Under the pieces are notes generated by a model. The model saw only the letters and a list, made by a program, of their open reading frames with translations, had not been told where the DNA came from and ran no database searches. DNA of 64,000 nt, taken from the NCBI RefSeq assembly GCF_014205215.1, contig NZ_JACHNC010000001.1:10102501-10166500 (forward strand), written 5' to 3'. Origin of the DNA: Actinoplanes lobatus (lineage in GTDB: Bacteria; Actinomycetota; Actinomycetes; Mycobacteriales; Micromonosporaceae). Numbering within the stretch: the stretch's first letter is position 1; each line of letters begins with the position of its first letter. The position numbers and the translations under genes were made by a program. This document shows positions 52,161 through 61,680 of the stretch, piece after piece.

Positions 52161-52789
52161 GCCCGGCCGATCCGGATCAGATGCAGATCCTCGCCTCCGA
52201 TCCGGATGGCCGCGTCGCGCGCCTCCGGGGGCAGTTCGTTGCGGGCCGGATCCGACTCCAGATAGATCTCCCGGCGCCGGTCCATCTCCAGCAGGACCCG
52301 GTCCTGCTCGGCACGCTCCACACCGGTCAGGCGGTCACGGACCAGCACGAGCCGGATCAGGTCGCCCGGCTTCTCGGCGAGGTCCGCGTAGGCCCCGCGG
52401 ATCCGCTCCTCGACGGTGCCGGCCGGCGGTGGTCCCGGGTCCGGCTCGGCGTAGAGGTCGGCGATCTGCTGGTCGCCGCGTTGCAGCAGGCTGTCCAGGT
52501 GGCGCAGGGTGGCGTAGTGCAGCAGCCAGGCGGCGGAGACCTTCTCCGGCGGCGGCGACCGGAACTCCTGCCGGGCCCGCGCCCAGCCCAGGTCGGTCAG
52601 CTCGTAGAAGATCGCGCGCCGCGCGCCCGTCTCCCAGGTGATCAGCTTCTGTGCGGTGAGTTCCTCGCGGGCCGGCTTGGTGATCTCGACCCGGTAGCGC
52701 TGTTTGAGGTCGGGGTTCGAGGTCCGCTCCGCGCGCACCATCAGGGCGATGAGGGCCTGCCGGGCGGGGGTGCTGAGGTCAGCAGTCAT
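52157..52789 (-). CDS. winged-helix protein, first gene of the AAA-HerA/AIPR operon
   Basis: A 210-aa protein. An N-terminal winged-helix-like domain (ARQALIALMVRAERTSNPDL, ITKPAREELTAQKLITWETG, RRAIFYELTDLGWARARQE) resembles PadR/MarR-type DNA-binding folds. A helical middle and C-terminal part (LRHLDSLLQRGDQQIADLYA; PPEARDAAIRIGGEDLHLIR) is unfamiliar. ATG 52789 follows GGAGA. It might bind DNA as sensor or loader for the ATPase, or act as the operon's repressor. Confidence 0.75.
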   Translation of the reverse strand: MTADLSTPARQALIALMVRAERTSNPDLKQRYRVEITKPAREELTAQKLITWETGARRAIFYELTDLGWARARQEFRSPPPEKVSAAWLLHYATLRHLDSLLQRGDQQIADLYAEPDPGPPPAGTVEERIRGAYADLAEKPGDLIRLVLVRDRLTGVERAEQDRVLLEMDRRREIYLESDPARNELPPEARDAAIRIGGEDLHLIRIGRA

Positions 52790-52929
52790 GGATGCGATCT
52801 CCGGATCTGAGTCTCGAACCACGCGAACGCGCCGTCCGAAGCATCATTACCGGAGGTGGGCACGGCGTTACCGTTCCCGACCCTGTCCGCTATCCGATAG
52901 CGACACCCACCGATACACCCATTGACGGC

Positions 52930-54177
52930 TCAACTGGTCAGGATCGGCGCCAGCACGTCGTACACATGGGTGTTGGGGTGTTTGCCGGTGAATTTCCCGG
53001 CCTGTGGGCCGACCGCGGTGACCGGGACGTCCTCGCCGGTGTGGGCGGTGGTCGTCCAGTCCATGGTGAAGCGGAGCTTCGTGCCCTTGACCGCGAAGGG
53101 GCCGTCCTCGGCGGACTTACCGGTGCCGGATTCGTCCTTCGGGTCGACGGCCTCGACGGACAGGCCGCCGGTCTCGTGGTCGCCGGCCACCACGACGAGC
53201 GTGTCCGGGTGGGCGTCGGCGTAGGCGCGGGCCACCGCGACCGTACGGTCCAGCTGCCACATGGCCTGGAGGACGCGTGTGGCGTTGTTCTGGTGGGCGA
53301 ACTCGTCGACGGCCTCCTCCTCGACGAACAGGAAGAAGCCGTCCGGGTCGGCGGAGAGGACGTCCAGTGCCTTGCTGGTCATCGTCGGCAGGCTGACCAC
53401 CGGCTGGTAGGCGTCGCCCTTGCCCTCGGCGCGCTGCTGGAACATCTCCTCGTTGGCGAAGAGGCCGAGCAGTTTGCCGGGGCCGGCCGCGGCCAGTTGG
53501 GCGGGCGTGGAGACGTACTGGTAGCCGGCCGAGCGGGCCCGCGAGATCAGGTTGCCCTCGGTGCCGCGGCTGGCCTCGGTGGGGTCGGCGGCGGGCTTGT
53601 CGGGGTAGGCGCCGGGGTTGCCCTTCGGCAGCCACCAGTCCTCGCCGCCGCCCAGGATGACGTCCGGTTTCGACTTCTCCAGGTACTGCCGGGCGATGTC
53701 GTCCTGCGCGTCGCGGTCGACGGCGTTGGCGTAGAACGCGGCGGGGCTGGCGTCGGTCACCTGGGCGGTGGTGACCAGCCCGGTGGCCCGGCCGGCGGCC
53801 TTGGCCTGGGCCCCGAGGGTCGGCAGCGGCCTACGGGCGGTGTCGACGCTGATCGCGCCGTTGTAGGTGCGCTGGCCGGTGGCCCACGCGGTGGCCCCGG
53901 CCGCCGAGTCGGTGATCTCCGAGGCGGGGTCCTTCGGGCTGGTGGTGAGCTGCCCGGAGTACGGCAGCCGGTCCATGGCGAGCCGCCCACCCTGGCCGAG
54001 GTGGTAGAGGCGGGCGGCCTCGCGGTGGGCGGCGCCCATGCCGTCGCCGTTGATGAAGATGACGTTGCGCGCGGCCGGCTCCTCCGCGGCGACGCCGGCC
54101 GCCGGGGCGCAGGCGGCCAGGGTTCCCGCGACCAGCAGCGCGGCGAGCCGGTGTGGCAGTCTCGCGAGGGTGTTCAT
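52930..54177 (-). CDS. alkaline phosphatase (PhoA-type), probable lipoprotein
   Basis: A 415-aa enzyme. The N-terminus carries a signal with lipobox LAAC (Cys 23). The phosphatase core has VIFINGDGMGAAH (metal Asp 45), EITDSAAGATAWATG (nucleophile Ser 91), LVVVAGDHETGGLS and TTTAHTGEDVPVTA with the usual metal-binding His and Asp. It should release phosphate from extracellular monoesters. GAGGAG precedes the ATG. Its start codon overlaps the first codons of the divergent ATPase gene. Confidence 0.93.
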   Translation of the reverse strand: MNTLARLPHRLAALLVAGTLAACAPAAGVAAEEPAARNVIFINGDGMGAAHREAARLYHLGQGGRLAMDRLPYSGQLTTSPKDPASEITDSAAGATAWATGQRTYNGAISVDTARRPLPTLGAQAKAAGRATGLVTTAQVTDASPAAFYANAVDRDAQDDIARQYLEKSKPDVILGGGEDWWLPKGNPGAYPDKPAADPTEASRGTEGNLISRARSAGYQYVSTPAQLAAAGPGKLLGLFANEEMFQQRAEGKGDAYQPVVSLPTMTSKALDVLSADPDGFFLFVEEEAVDEFAHQNNATRVLQAMWQLDRTVAVARAYADAHPDTLVVVAGDHETGGLSVEAVDPKDESGTGKSAEDGPFAVKGTKLRFTMDWTTTAHTGEDVPVTAVGPQAGKFTGKHPNTHVYDVLAPILTS

Positions 54178-54889
54178 CAGGGAAATTCTCCTCGAGATGA
54201 CCGGGGCCGGTGGCTATCCGTTCGATCTGCCCGCGGTGCGGGCGTTACGCGACCGTCGCGGGTTGCGGCTGCGCACGCCGGTCACCCTTCTGGCGGGTGA
54301 CAACGGTACGGGCAAGTCGACGCTGATCGAGGCGATAGCGGTGGCGGCCGGGTTCAACCCGGAGGGTGGCAGCACGTCGTTCAACTTCGCGACGCGGTCC
54401 TCGGAGTCGAGCCTCGGTGAGCATCTGGTGCTGTCGCGGGTGCCGGGCCGGCGTCCCCGTACCGGATATTTCCTGCGGGCCGAGTCGTTCTACAACGTGG
54501 CCACCGAGATCGAGCGGCTCGGGGTGCTCGACGGGTACGGCGGTGTCTCCCCGCACCAGCGCTCGCACGGGGAGTCGTTCCTGGATCTGGCCACCCACCG
54601 GTTCGGGCCGGCCGGGCTCTACCTGCTGGACGAGCCGGAGGCGGCCCTGTCGGTGCAGGGCTGCCTCGCATTGCTCGTCCGGATCGCCGAACTGGTGGCG
54701 CTGGGCAGTCAGTTCATCGTGGCGACGCACTCGCCGGTCCTGCTGGCCTGCCGGGACGCGACGATCTTCGAGATCGCGGCGGACGGCGGGATCAGCGAGA
54801 TCGACTACGACCAGGCGGACGCGGTCGTGCTGACCCGCGCCTTCCTGGCGGACCCGGACCGGTTCATGAACCGGCTTCTCACTGATTGA
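54170..54889 (+). CDS. AAA-family ATPase (AAA_21/ABC-like), 239 aa
   Basis: A small ATPase with Walker A GDNGTGKST (residues 43-51), Walker B GPAGLYLLDEPEAALSVQG and a switch His in FIVATHSPVLLACRD. It lacks coiled-coil arms. GTG 54170 is preferred because the segment VFIREILLE before YPFDLPAVRAL is conserved in such proteins; ATG 54197 is the alternative. Its 5' end overlaps the alkaline phosphatase start on the other strand by 8 bp. Its 3' end overlaps the FAD oxidoreductase by 11 bp. Role unknown. Confidence 0.85.
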   Translation: MFIREILLEMTGAGGYPFDLPAVRALRDRRGLRLRTPVTLLAGDNGTGKSTLIEAIAVAAGFNPEGGSTSFNFATRSSESSLGEHLVLSRVPGRRPRTGYFLRAESFYNVATEIERLGVLDGYGGVSPHQRSHGESFLDLATHRFGPAGLYLLDEPEAALSVQGCLALLVRIAELVALGSQFIVATHSPVLLACRDATIFEIAADGGISEIDYDQADAVVLTRAFLADPDRFMNRLLTD

Positions 54890-57710
54890 GCTGATCGACC
54901 TGCCGTTTGGGCAGCGCGTCGGCGAGCAGCTGCACCAGGTGGACACCGGTCACCCCGGCCAGGTCGTCGGCCTGGGTGCGGCAGGAGAAGCCGTCGGCCA
55001 GGAAGATGTCACCCTCCTCGGCCTGTTCCAGGGCGGGCAGCAGCTGCTGTTCGGCGACCTGCACGGACACCTCGTAGTGGCCGCGTTCGACACCGAAGTT
55101 GCCGGCCAGCCCGCAGCAGCCGCCGAGCCGCTTGACCGTGGCGCCGGCGCTCTTGAGCAGCTTGGCGTCGGCCCCCCAGCCCATGACGGCGTGGTGGTGG
55201 CAGTGCGGCTGGGCGATCACCCGTACCCCTTCCAGGGAGGGCGGCTCCCAGCCGGGGGTGGCGGCAAGCAGCTCGGCCACCGTCTTGGTCGCCGCGGCCA
55301 CCTCCTTGGCCGCCTCGTTGTCGACGAGTTCGACCGCGTCCTGGCGCAGCACGCCGGTGCAGGACGGCTCCAGGCCGACGATGGGGATGCCCTGCTTGAC
55401 CGCTTCGTGCAGTTCGGCGACGGTGTTGCCGAGGATGCGGCGGGCCGCGTCGAGCTGGCCGGTGGAGATCCAGGTGAGGCCGCAGCAGGCTTTGCGGCTG
55501 GCGATCTGTGGGGCGTAGCCGGCGTCGACGAGCAGGTCGACGGCGGCGCGGGCGATCTCCGGCGAGAAGTGGTCGGTGAAGCTGTCGACGAACAGCACGA
55601 CCGGTTTGCCGGTCTTCACCGGGGTGAAGCTGCCTCGGAACGTCTTGTCGGCGAACGTGGGGATCGATCGCCGGGAGTCGACGCCCGCCAGGTAGAGGGC
55701 GAGCCCTCGGATGCCGGGCAGGCCGGTCATCAGGTTGGCCAGGCGGGGCATCCTCGACGCGAGCCGCGACCAGCGTGGCAGCCAGCCGAGCGAGTAGTGC
55801 GACCGCGGCCGCACCCGCCCCTTGTAGCTCTGGTGCAGGACCTCGGACTTGTAGGCCGCCATGTCGATCCCGGTCGGGCAGTCCGACGCACAGCCCTTGC
55901 AGGAAAGACAAAGATCGAGAGCATCGTGTACGGCCTCCGCGCGCCAGTCCGGCACCAGATCGCCGTCGAGCATCTCCTGGAGCACGCGCGCCCGTCCGCG
56001 GGTGGAGTCCTTCTCGTTCTTCGTGGCGAGGTAGGACGGGCACATCACGCCGCCGAGCACGGTGGTGTCGGCGCGGCACTTGCCGACGCCGGTGCACCGG
56101 TGCACGGCCTGGTTGAAGTCGCCGCCGTCGGAGTGGTAGGCCAGCGCCAGTTCGGTGCGCACCGGCCGGGCCTGGGAGACGCGGATGTTGGCGTCCACCG
56201 GGTCCGGGTCGACCAGGTTGCCCGGGTTGAGCAGGTTGTTCGGGTCGAAGGTGTGCTTGATCCGGCGGAACAGGTTCATGGCGTCCGGCGAGTACATCCG
56301 GGCCAGCAGTTCGCTGCGGGCGCGGCCGTCGCCGTGTTCGCCGGAGAGTGATCCGCCGTAGCTGACGACCAGGTCGGCGGCGTCCTCCAGGAAGGCGCGG
56401 AAGCGGGCCGGGCCGTCCGGCTTGTCCAGGGGGAAGTCGAGGCGGACGTGCACGCAGCCGTCGCCGAGGTGCCCGTACGGCATGACGCTGAGCCCGTGCC
56501 GGGCCGTGAGGGCGTCGAAGTCGCGCAGGTAGGCGCCGATGCGGGCGGGCGGGACGGCGGCGTCCTCCCAGCCGGCGTGTGCGGGCAGCCCGGACGGTGC
56601 GCGCCCGGCCAGGCCGGCGCCGTCCTCGCGGATCTTCCACAGCGGGGCGGCCTCGGCGGTGTCCTCCACGATCCGGGAGTCGACGGCCTCGGCGACGGCG
56701 ATCAGCCGCCGGGTGCGGTCGCGGACGTCGTCGAGGTCGTCGCCGGCGATCTCCACCATCAGCCAGGCGGTGCCGCCGGGCAGCGGCGGGACGGCGTCCG
56801 GGCCGCGGCGGTTGCGGACCACGTCGCAGATGCGGTGGTCGAGGCCCTCGCAGGCGGTGGGCGCGAACTCCAGGATCTTCGGGATGACGTCGCCGGCCGT
56901 ACCGAAATCGGGGTAGCCGAGCACGATGAGGGTGCGGTGGACCGGGTCGGCGACCAGTTTCACGGTCGCCTCGGTGATCACCGCGAGGGTGCCCTCGCTG
57001 CCGACCAAGAACTCGGTGAGGTTGAACCCGTTCTCCGGCAGCAGGTGCTCCACCGCGTAGCCGGAGACCTGGCGGCCGAAGCGGGCGAACTCGGTGCGGG
57101 CGACCGCGAGGTTGTCGCCGATGACGTCGCGCAGGGCGGCGGTGATCTTCTCGGCGCCGCTGAGCGGGTCGGTGATCAGCTCGTCGCCGTCGATCGTGTA
57201 GGCGCGCAGCCCGGCCACGTTGTCGGAGGTCCGGCCGTAGCCGAGGGTCCGTGACCCGCACGAGTTGTTGCCGATCATGCCGCCGATGGTGCAGCGGGTG
57301 TGGGTCGACGGGTCCGGCCCGAACCGCAGCCCGTGCGGTTTGGCCGCGGCCTGGAGGGTGGCCTGGATGGTGCCGGCCTGCACCCGGGCGGTCCGCGCCA
57401 CCGGGTCGATGTCGAGCACCCGGTTCATGTGGCGGCTGAAGTCGAGGATCACGCCGGGGCCGATCGCGTTACCGGCGACCGAGGTGCCCGCGCCGCGCGC
57501 CGTGATCGGCACGCCCAGCGTGCGGCACACCTGGAGGGTGGCCAGGACGTCCTCGGCGGAGCGCGGCCGGACGATCGCCTGCGGCACGATCCGGTACAGC
57601 GAGGCGTCGGACGCGTACGCCGATCGGTGTGCCGCGTCGGTGAGGACGTCGGTCACGCCCGCCCGGCGGAGGTTCTCGACCAGCGGTGCGGCAATGGCTG
57701 CTTGTGTCAC
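54879..57710 (-). CDS. FAD-linked oxidase with C-terminal Fe-S/CCG domains (D-lactate dehydrogenase/GlcD-GlcF-like fusion)
   Basis: A 943-aa flavoprotein. FAD_binding_4 segment VRPRSAEDVLATLQVCRTLG, GAGTSVAGNAIGPGVILDFS, GGMIGNNSCGSRTLGYGRTS and FLVGSEGTLAVITEA are typical. A C-terminal ferredoxin part contains CTGVGKCRADTTVLGGVMCPS and LCLSCKGCASDCPTGID. CCG-type motifs CCGLTW and GGCCGLAGNFG complete the fusion. It probably oxidises D-lactate or another 2-hydroxy acid and passes electrons to the respiratory chain. The start at GTG 57710 is chosen by family N-terminus; ATGs further upstream add an unlikely leader. Confidence 0.88.
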   Translation of the reverse strand: MTQAAIAAPLVENLRRAGVTDVLTDAAHRSAYASDASLYRIVPQAIVRPRSAEDVLATLQVCRTLGVPITARGAGTSVAGNAIGPGVILDFSRHMNRVLDIDPVARTARVQAGTIQATLQAAAKPHGLRFGPDPSTHTRCTIGGMIGNNSCGSRTLGYGRTSDNVAGLRAYTIDGDELITDPLSGAEKITAALRDVIGDNLAVARTEFARFGRQVSGYAVEHLLPENGFNLTEFLVGSEGTLAVITEATVKLVADPVHRTLIVLGYPDFGTAGDVIPKILEFAPTACEGLDHRICDVVRNRRGPDAVPPLPGGTAWLMVEIAGDDLDDVRDRTRRLIAVAEAVDSRIVEDTAEAAPLWKIREDGAGLAGRAPSGLPAHAGWEDAAVPPARIGAYLRDFDALTARHGLSVMPYGHLGDGCVHVRLDFPLDKPDGPARFRAFLEDAADLVVSYGGSLSGEHGDGRARSELLARMYSPDAMNLFRRIKHTFDPNNLLNPGNLVDPDPVDANIRVSQARPVRTELALAYHSDGGDFNQAVHRCTGVGKCRADTTVLGGVMCPSYLATKNEKDSTRGRARVLQEMLDGDLVPDWRAEAVHDALDLCLSCKGCASDCPTGIDMAAYKSEVLHQSYKGRVRPRSHYSLGWLPRWSRLASRMPRLANLMTGLPGIRGLALYLAGVDSRRSIPTFADKTFRGSFTPVKTGKPVVLFVDSFTDHFSPEIARAAVDLLVDAGYAPQIASRKACCGLTWISTGQLDAARRILGNTVAELHEAVKQGIPIVGLEPSCTGVLRQDAVELVDNEAAKEVAAATKTVAELLAATPGWEPPSLEGVRVIAQPHCHHHAVMGWGADAKLLKSAGATVKRLGGCCGLAGNFGVERGHYEVSVQVAEQQLLPALEQAEEGDIFLADGFSCRTQADDLAGVTGVHLVQLLADALPKRQVDQLNQ

Positions 57711-57934
57711 GGGATGTCCAGGCAATCTGTTTGTGGCCACGGGGTAACGCGGTTCGCACATTACCCAGGCGCCGACCGCCACGATCAGGCGCTCTCGCAG
57801 GCCGGGACACAGCTCACGGCCCCCGCCGTCGTCGCCGTTGCGCCGATTCCGGCGTGGCGGCCCACCTGGTGCAGGACACTTTCGTGGTGACGTGGCCGCG
57901 TCCGGCGCGGTCCGCGGGAGAAGGAGCAGACCCC

Positions 57935-58468
57935 GTGAGATCTCGCATGATCGTCCTTGCCGTGGTGCTCGCCCTCGCCGCCGGGCTGGCCGTGCCCGGG
58001 GCGGCTCACGCGGCCGCCGGGCGCGAACCCACCCGGTACGCGGCCGCGCAGTGGAAGGCCGTGGTCGTACCCCTGCTGGTCGCCAACCGGAAGGTGATCG
58101 CCCGCTGTTTCGCCAACGGGCTGCTGCTCACCTCCGGCGGGTTGCGGCTGCTGCGCCCGGGCGCCCTGCTGTCCAAGCTGCTCGGCATCGCGATGTTCGC
58201 GCAGGGTGCGACGAGCGCCTCCTGCCGGGCCACGCTCGCGGTGGCGCGGGCGGCTTACCGGGTCGGGCGGGCCGGCTGGTTCGACGGCACCGACTTCTAC
58301 TTCGAGGACGCCAGTTACGTGGACGACATCCGGTGGGACCGCAACGTCTGCCACATCGACCTGGCGGTCGGCAGCCCGGGCGGGCGGATGCTGCACTACC
58401 GGGCGAGGTACCGGATCTGCCATCCGGCCACGTATTCGTCGACGAACTACCCCTCGCCCGCGGTCTGA
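57935..58468 (+). CDS. secreted protein of unknown function, 177 aa
   Basis: GTG 57935 with AAGGAG eight bases upstream. Signal peptide MIVLAVVLALAAGLAVPGAA with an AHA cleavage site. The mature part has four Cys residues (ARCFANG, ASCRATL, NVCHIDLAV, YRICHPATY) that could form two disulfides. No family recognised. Its 3' end overlaps the NB-ARC regulator gene on the opposite strand by 22 bp. Confidence 0.78.
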   Translation: MRSRMIVLAVVLALAAGLAVPGAAHAAAGREPTRYAAAQWKAVVVPLLVANRKVIARCFANGLLLTSGGLRLLRPGALLSKLLGIAMFAQGATSASCRATLAVARAAYRVGRAGWFDGTDFYFEDASYVDDIRWDRNVCHIDLAVGSPGGRMLHYRARYRICHPATYSSTNYPSPAV

Positions 58469-60615
58469 GCCGCCAGCGTCGTCTCGTACGCCTCCCGGCA
58501 CTCGACCTCGAGTTGCACCTCGTGGAGCGGCTCGAGCAGGGCGAGTGCCGTCCGGTGGTGTTCGAGGGCCCGCTCCACCGATCCGGTCCCCCGCAGGGCG
58601 ACCCCCAGGTAGGTGTGGCACCAGGCCTGCTGATGCTGGAGCCGGTGGTGTTCGGCCAGGTCCAGGGCTTCGTGCAGGTGCTGTAGCGCCTCGTCGGTGT
58701 TGTCCTGGGCGAGGGCGACGCCGAGGGTGACCAGGCCGGTGATGCGGGCCGGCCCGTCGGCGCGCATCAGTGCGGCCCGGGCCAGGTCGGCGGCCTCGGC
58801 CGGCTGCCCGAGGCGCAGCGTCACGAAGGCGTCGAAGGCGAGCGCCTGCGCGTGCCCGGCCCGGTTGCCGGCCCGTTCGAACAGTTCGGCGGCCCGCCGG
58901 AACGACTGCCGGGCGGTTCGTGCCTCGCCGAGGTCGCGGTGGGCGAACCCGGTGCGCAGCGCCAGCGTGGCGGCGAGCCCGTCGCCGGGGCCGGACCGGT
59001 CGGCCTCCCGGTAGGCGGCGAGCGCCTCGTCGAGGCGGCCGGCGGCGGCCAGTGCGAAGCCGAGGTCGGCGAGCAGGGCGGCCCGTTCCCCGTCGCGGCC
59101 GAGCCGTCCGGCCGCGGCGGCCGCGCCGTCGAGCAGCCGCACCTGGTCGTCGGTGCCGCGGTGGCGGAAGAACCAGACCCGCAGCGCCTGCGGCAGTGCG
59201 GCCGTCGCCTCGTCGGCGCCGACGCGTACGGCCAGGTCGAAGGCGGCGATCAGGTTGACGTACTCCAGGTCGAACCAGGCCATGGCCCGCTGCGGATCGC
59301 CGGGCGCGGGGGCCGGGCGGTGCGGTGACGGCAGCATCCGGTCGTACGTCTCAGCCTGCTCCCGGTAGTGGTCGAGCACCCGGCGCAGTGCCGTCCCGGA
59401 GTCGGGTTCCTCCTCGGCGGCGAGGTCGGCCGCGTACTGCCGGATCAGGTCGTGCATCCGGAACCGGCCCGGCGACGACTCCAGCACCAGGTGGGCATCG
59501 ACCAGTTCGTCGAGTGCGCCGGCGCAGCGGCCGGGTGGCAGGCCGGTGAGCGCGGCCGCGGCTTTCGTGTCGAAGTCGGCGCCCGGCAGCAGCCCGAGCA
59601 GCCGGAACACGCGCCGGTCCGGGTCGTCGAGTTGCCGCAGCGACATGCCGAACGCGGCGTCGAAGCGGGCCGGGCTGTCGCGCAGCCGTTCGGCCAGCAC
59701 GCCGACCGTCCAGCCGGGCCGGTGCCGCAGCCGGGCGCCGGCCATCCGCAGTGCCAGCGGCAGCCCGCCGCACCGGTCGAGCACCTGGCCGACCGCGTCC
59801 TCGCCGGTGAGCGCGATCCCGGCGACCGAGCCGAAGAGGCGGGCCGCGTCGTCGTCGGCGAACGGGGTCAGCGACACCGGCGGCACCCCGTCCAGGCTGA
59901 CCAGGCGGTTGCGGCTGGTCACCAGGACGGCCGACTTCCCGGCGCCGGGAAGCAGCGGGCGCACCCGGTCGGCGTCGGCGGCGTTGTCGAGCACCACGAG
60001 CGCCCGCCGCCGGGACAGTTCCGACCGCCACAGCGCCGCCCGCTCCTGCTCCCCGGCCGGTGGGTGGGTGATGTCCAGGACGCCGAGCAGCCGGCCCAGT
60101 GCGGTCGGCGGGTCCAGCGGCTCCTGGCCCGGGGTGAACCCCTGGAGGTCCAGGTAGAGGCCGCCGTCCGGGTAGGCGCCGGCCATCCGGTGCGCCACGT
60201 GCACGGCCAGGCTGGTCTTGCCCACCCCCGCCATGCCGTCGATCACCACGGCCCCGGCGGTGCGCAGCAGCTCCTCGACCCGGGCCGCCTCCCGCTCCCG
60301 GCCGGTGAAGTCGAACAGGTCGGCGGGCAGGTCGTTGCGGCGGGGCGCGGGCGCGGCGCCCGCCTTGTCGGCTTCGGCCCACACCGGGCGCAGCGGCCGG
60401 GGGTCGCGGTGCACCACCCGGCACAGGGCGACGACGGCCTCCCACGGCGGGACGAGGCGGCCGGTCAGGTAGCGGGACAGTGAGGAGCTGCTCAGCCCGG
60501 CGTCGCGGGCCAGGGCGCGCAGGCTGAGCCCGCTCAACTCCTTGATCTGGGCGAGCTGGGAGACCAGTCGCTCGTGCGGGCCGGACACGTGCAACACCCT
60601 AACGTCCCGTGCCAC
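58447..60615 (-). CDS. XRE-HTH / NB-ARC / TPR regulator
   Basis: A 722-aa STAND regulator like the one at 5.8 kb. HTH at residues 25-80 (IKELSGLSLRALARDAGLSS, SSLSRYLTGRLVPPWEAVVA), NB-ARC with Walker A IDGMAGVGKTSLAVHVAHRM, RALVVLDNAADADRVRPLLP and GGLPLALRMAGARL, then TPR-like repeats with much Ala/Leu. Starts at GTG 60615, 60597 or 60588 are possible; GGGA lies 7 bases before the second. It diverges from the carboxymuconolactone-decarboxylase-like gene and may control it. Confidence 0.87.
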   Translation of the reverse strand: MARDVRVLHVSGPHERLVSQLAQIKELSGLSLRALARDAGLSSSSLSRYLTGRLVPPWEAVVALCRVVHRDPRPLRPVWAEADKAGAAPAPRRNDLPADLFDFTGREREAARVEELLRTAGAVVIDGMAGVGKTSLAVHVAHRMAGAYPDGGLYLDLQGFTPGQEPLDPPTALGRLLGVLDITHPPAGEQERAALWRSELSRRRALVVLDNAADADRVRPLLPGAGKSAVLVTSRNRLVSLDGVPPVSLTPFADDDAARLFGSVAGIALTGEDAVGQVLDRCGGLPLALRMAGARLRHRPGWTVGVLAERLRDSPARFDAAFGMSLRQLDDPDRRVFRLLGLLPGADFDTKAAAALTGLPPGRCAGALDELVDAHLVLESSPGRFRMHDLIRQYAADLAAEEEPDSGTALRRVLDHYREQAETYDRMLPSPHRPAPAPGDPQRAMAWFDLEYVNLIAAFDLAVRVGADEATAALPQALRVWFFRHRGTDDQVRLLDGAAAAAGRLGRDGERAALLADLGFALAAAGRLDEALAAYREADRSGPGDGLAATLALRTGFAHRDLGEARTARQSFRRAAELFERAGNRAGHAQALAFDAFVTLRLGQPAEAADLARAALMRADGPARITGLVTLGVALAQDNTDEALQHLHEALDLAEHHRLQHQQAWCHTYLGVALRGTGSVERALEHHRTALALLEPLHEVQLEVECREAYETTLAAQTAGEG

Positions 60616-60771
60616 GCCAACGGATCACCGACATGTCGCCGCAGGTCAGGAGCGTTCCGGGTGTCCCACGGTGTCCCACGGACGGCGCGGGCCGCATCGC
60701 TGCGATGGTCGGATGAATCCCGTCAGCGAGGAACACCGAGAAACCTTGTGACGCCGAGGGAGGAGGTAGTG

Positions 60772-61113
60772 ATGCCGATCGAACGGATGCCGGATCCGGC
60801 GGATCTCGTCCCCGGCGCGCGGGAGGCACTGACCGCCCTGCACCGGGCGATCGCCGGCGCCGGCCCCGGCGAACGGCTGCTGGCACTGACCCGCCCGGCC
60901 GGCGCGGCTGCCGGCGGGCAGACCGGCGAGGAACGCGCCGTCCTGGCGCTGACCGCGGCGGTCACCCGCCCCGGCCCGGTGCCCGACCGGGTCTGGGACC
61001 AGGCCGCCAAGCACTTCGACCAGCGGGAACTCGCGGCGCTGCTGCTCAGCATCGCGATCACCGCGGCCGTCCACCGCATCGACGTATCGACACACCGCCA
61101 GAGGGAGAACTGA
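60772..61113 (+). CDS. carboxymuconolactone decarboxylase-like protein lacking the CxxC core
   Basis: A 113-aa protein that matches both ends of the CMD/AhpD-like family: [20 protein letters not shown] at the start, and [20 protein letters not shown] with [20 protein letters not shown] at the end. The roughly 40 residues between, which normally carry the catalytic CxxC and His, are gone. It cannot have thiol peroxidase-type activity. AGGAGG is a strong ribosome binding site, so it is translated. It might keep an oligomeric or binding role. The DUF1801 gene starts one base after its stop codon. Confidence 0.75.
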   Translation: MPIERMPDPADLVPGAREALTALHRAIAGAGPGERLLALTRPAGAAAGGQTGEERAVLALTAAVTRPGPVPDRVWDQAAKHFDQRELAALLLSIAITAAVHRIDVSTHRQREN

Positions 61114-61114
61114 C

Positions 61115-61534
61115 ATGACCAGCGCCAAGACGTACGACGGTTTCACCGAGGCCGAGCGCGGCGCCATGAAGGAGCGGGCCCGGGAGCTGAAGAAGAACGG
61201 CAAGGACCTGGAGCCCGAGGTCCTCGCGAAGATCGCCGAGATGGACGGCGACGACCGGGTGCTGGCCGAGCGGGTGCACGCCCTGATCCGGGCGGCCGCG
61301 CCCGGCCTGACCCCCAAGCTCTGGTACGGCATGCCCGCCTACGCCCGCAACGGCAAGGTGGTCTGCTTCTTCCAGGCGGCCGCCAAGTTCAAGTCCCGCT
61401 ACGCGATGCTCGGTTTCAGCGACGAGGCCCACCTCGACGACGGCGACCTGTGGGCCACCTACTTCGCCGTGACCGCCCTGACCCCCACCACCGAGTCCCG
61501 CATCACCGACCTGGTCCAGCGAGCCGCCGCCTGA
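61115..61534 (+). CDS. DUF1801 (YdhG-like) domain protein
   Basis: A 139-aa DUF1801 protein: [20 protein letters not shown] followed by [20 protein letters not shown] and [20 protein letters not shown] are characteristic. Members resemble frataxin-like iron chaperones structurally, but bacterial roles are poorly defined. GGGAG precedes ATG 61115. It is coupled to the CMD-like relic upstream. Confidence 0.85.
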   Translation: MTSAKTYDGFTEAERGAMKERARELKKNGKDLEPEVLAKIAEMDGDDRVLAERVHALIRAAAPGLTPKLWYGMPAYARNGKVVCFFQAAAKFKSRYAMLGFSDEAHLDDGDLWATYFAVTALTPTTESRITDLVQRAAA

Positions 61535-61588
61535 GCCACCCCGCCGGCGGCCGACGGGAGCGTTCCCGCCGGCCGCACCGCGGCCGTT

Positions 61589-61680
61589 GCAGATTGAACA
61601 CCAGACCCCATGCAAACCGAATACCAGGAGCACTGCGAATCGAAACTCGAAGCCCGCGCAGATGGAACTCAACGGCTATC
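61589..61680. repeat. four degenerate 23-bp tandem repeats upstream of the AAA_14 gene
   Basis: Units start at 61589, 61612, 61635 and 61658, exactly 23 bp apart, with a shared core GCRRATYGAAYACCAG. They sit directly upstream of the promoter of the AAA_14 gene, one helical face every two turns, so they look like multiple binding sites for a protein. Confidence 0.6.

Noticed and set aside
52930..54177. PglZ-like phosphatase partner for the kinase or methylases
   Set aside because: The protein is an exported PhoA-type alkaline phosphatase with a lipoprotein signal, far from the defence genes.
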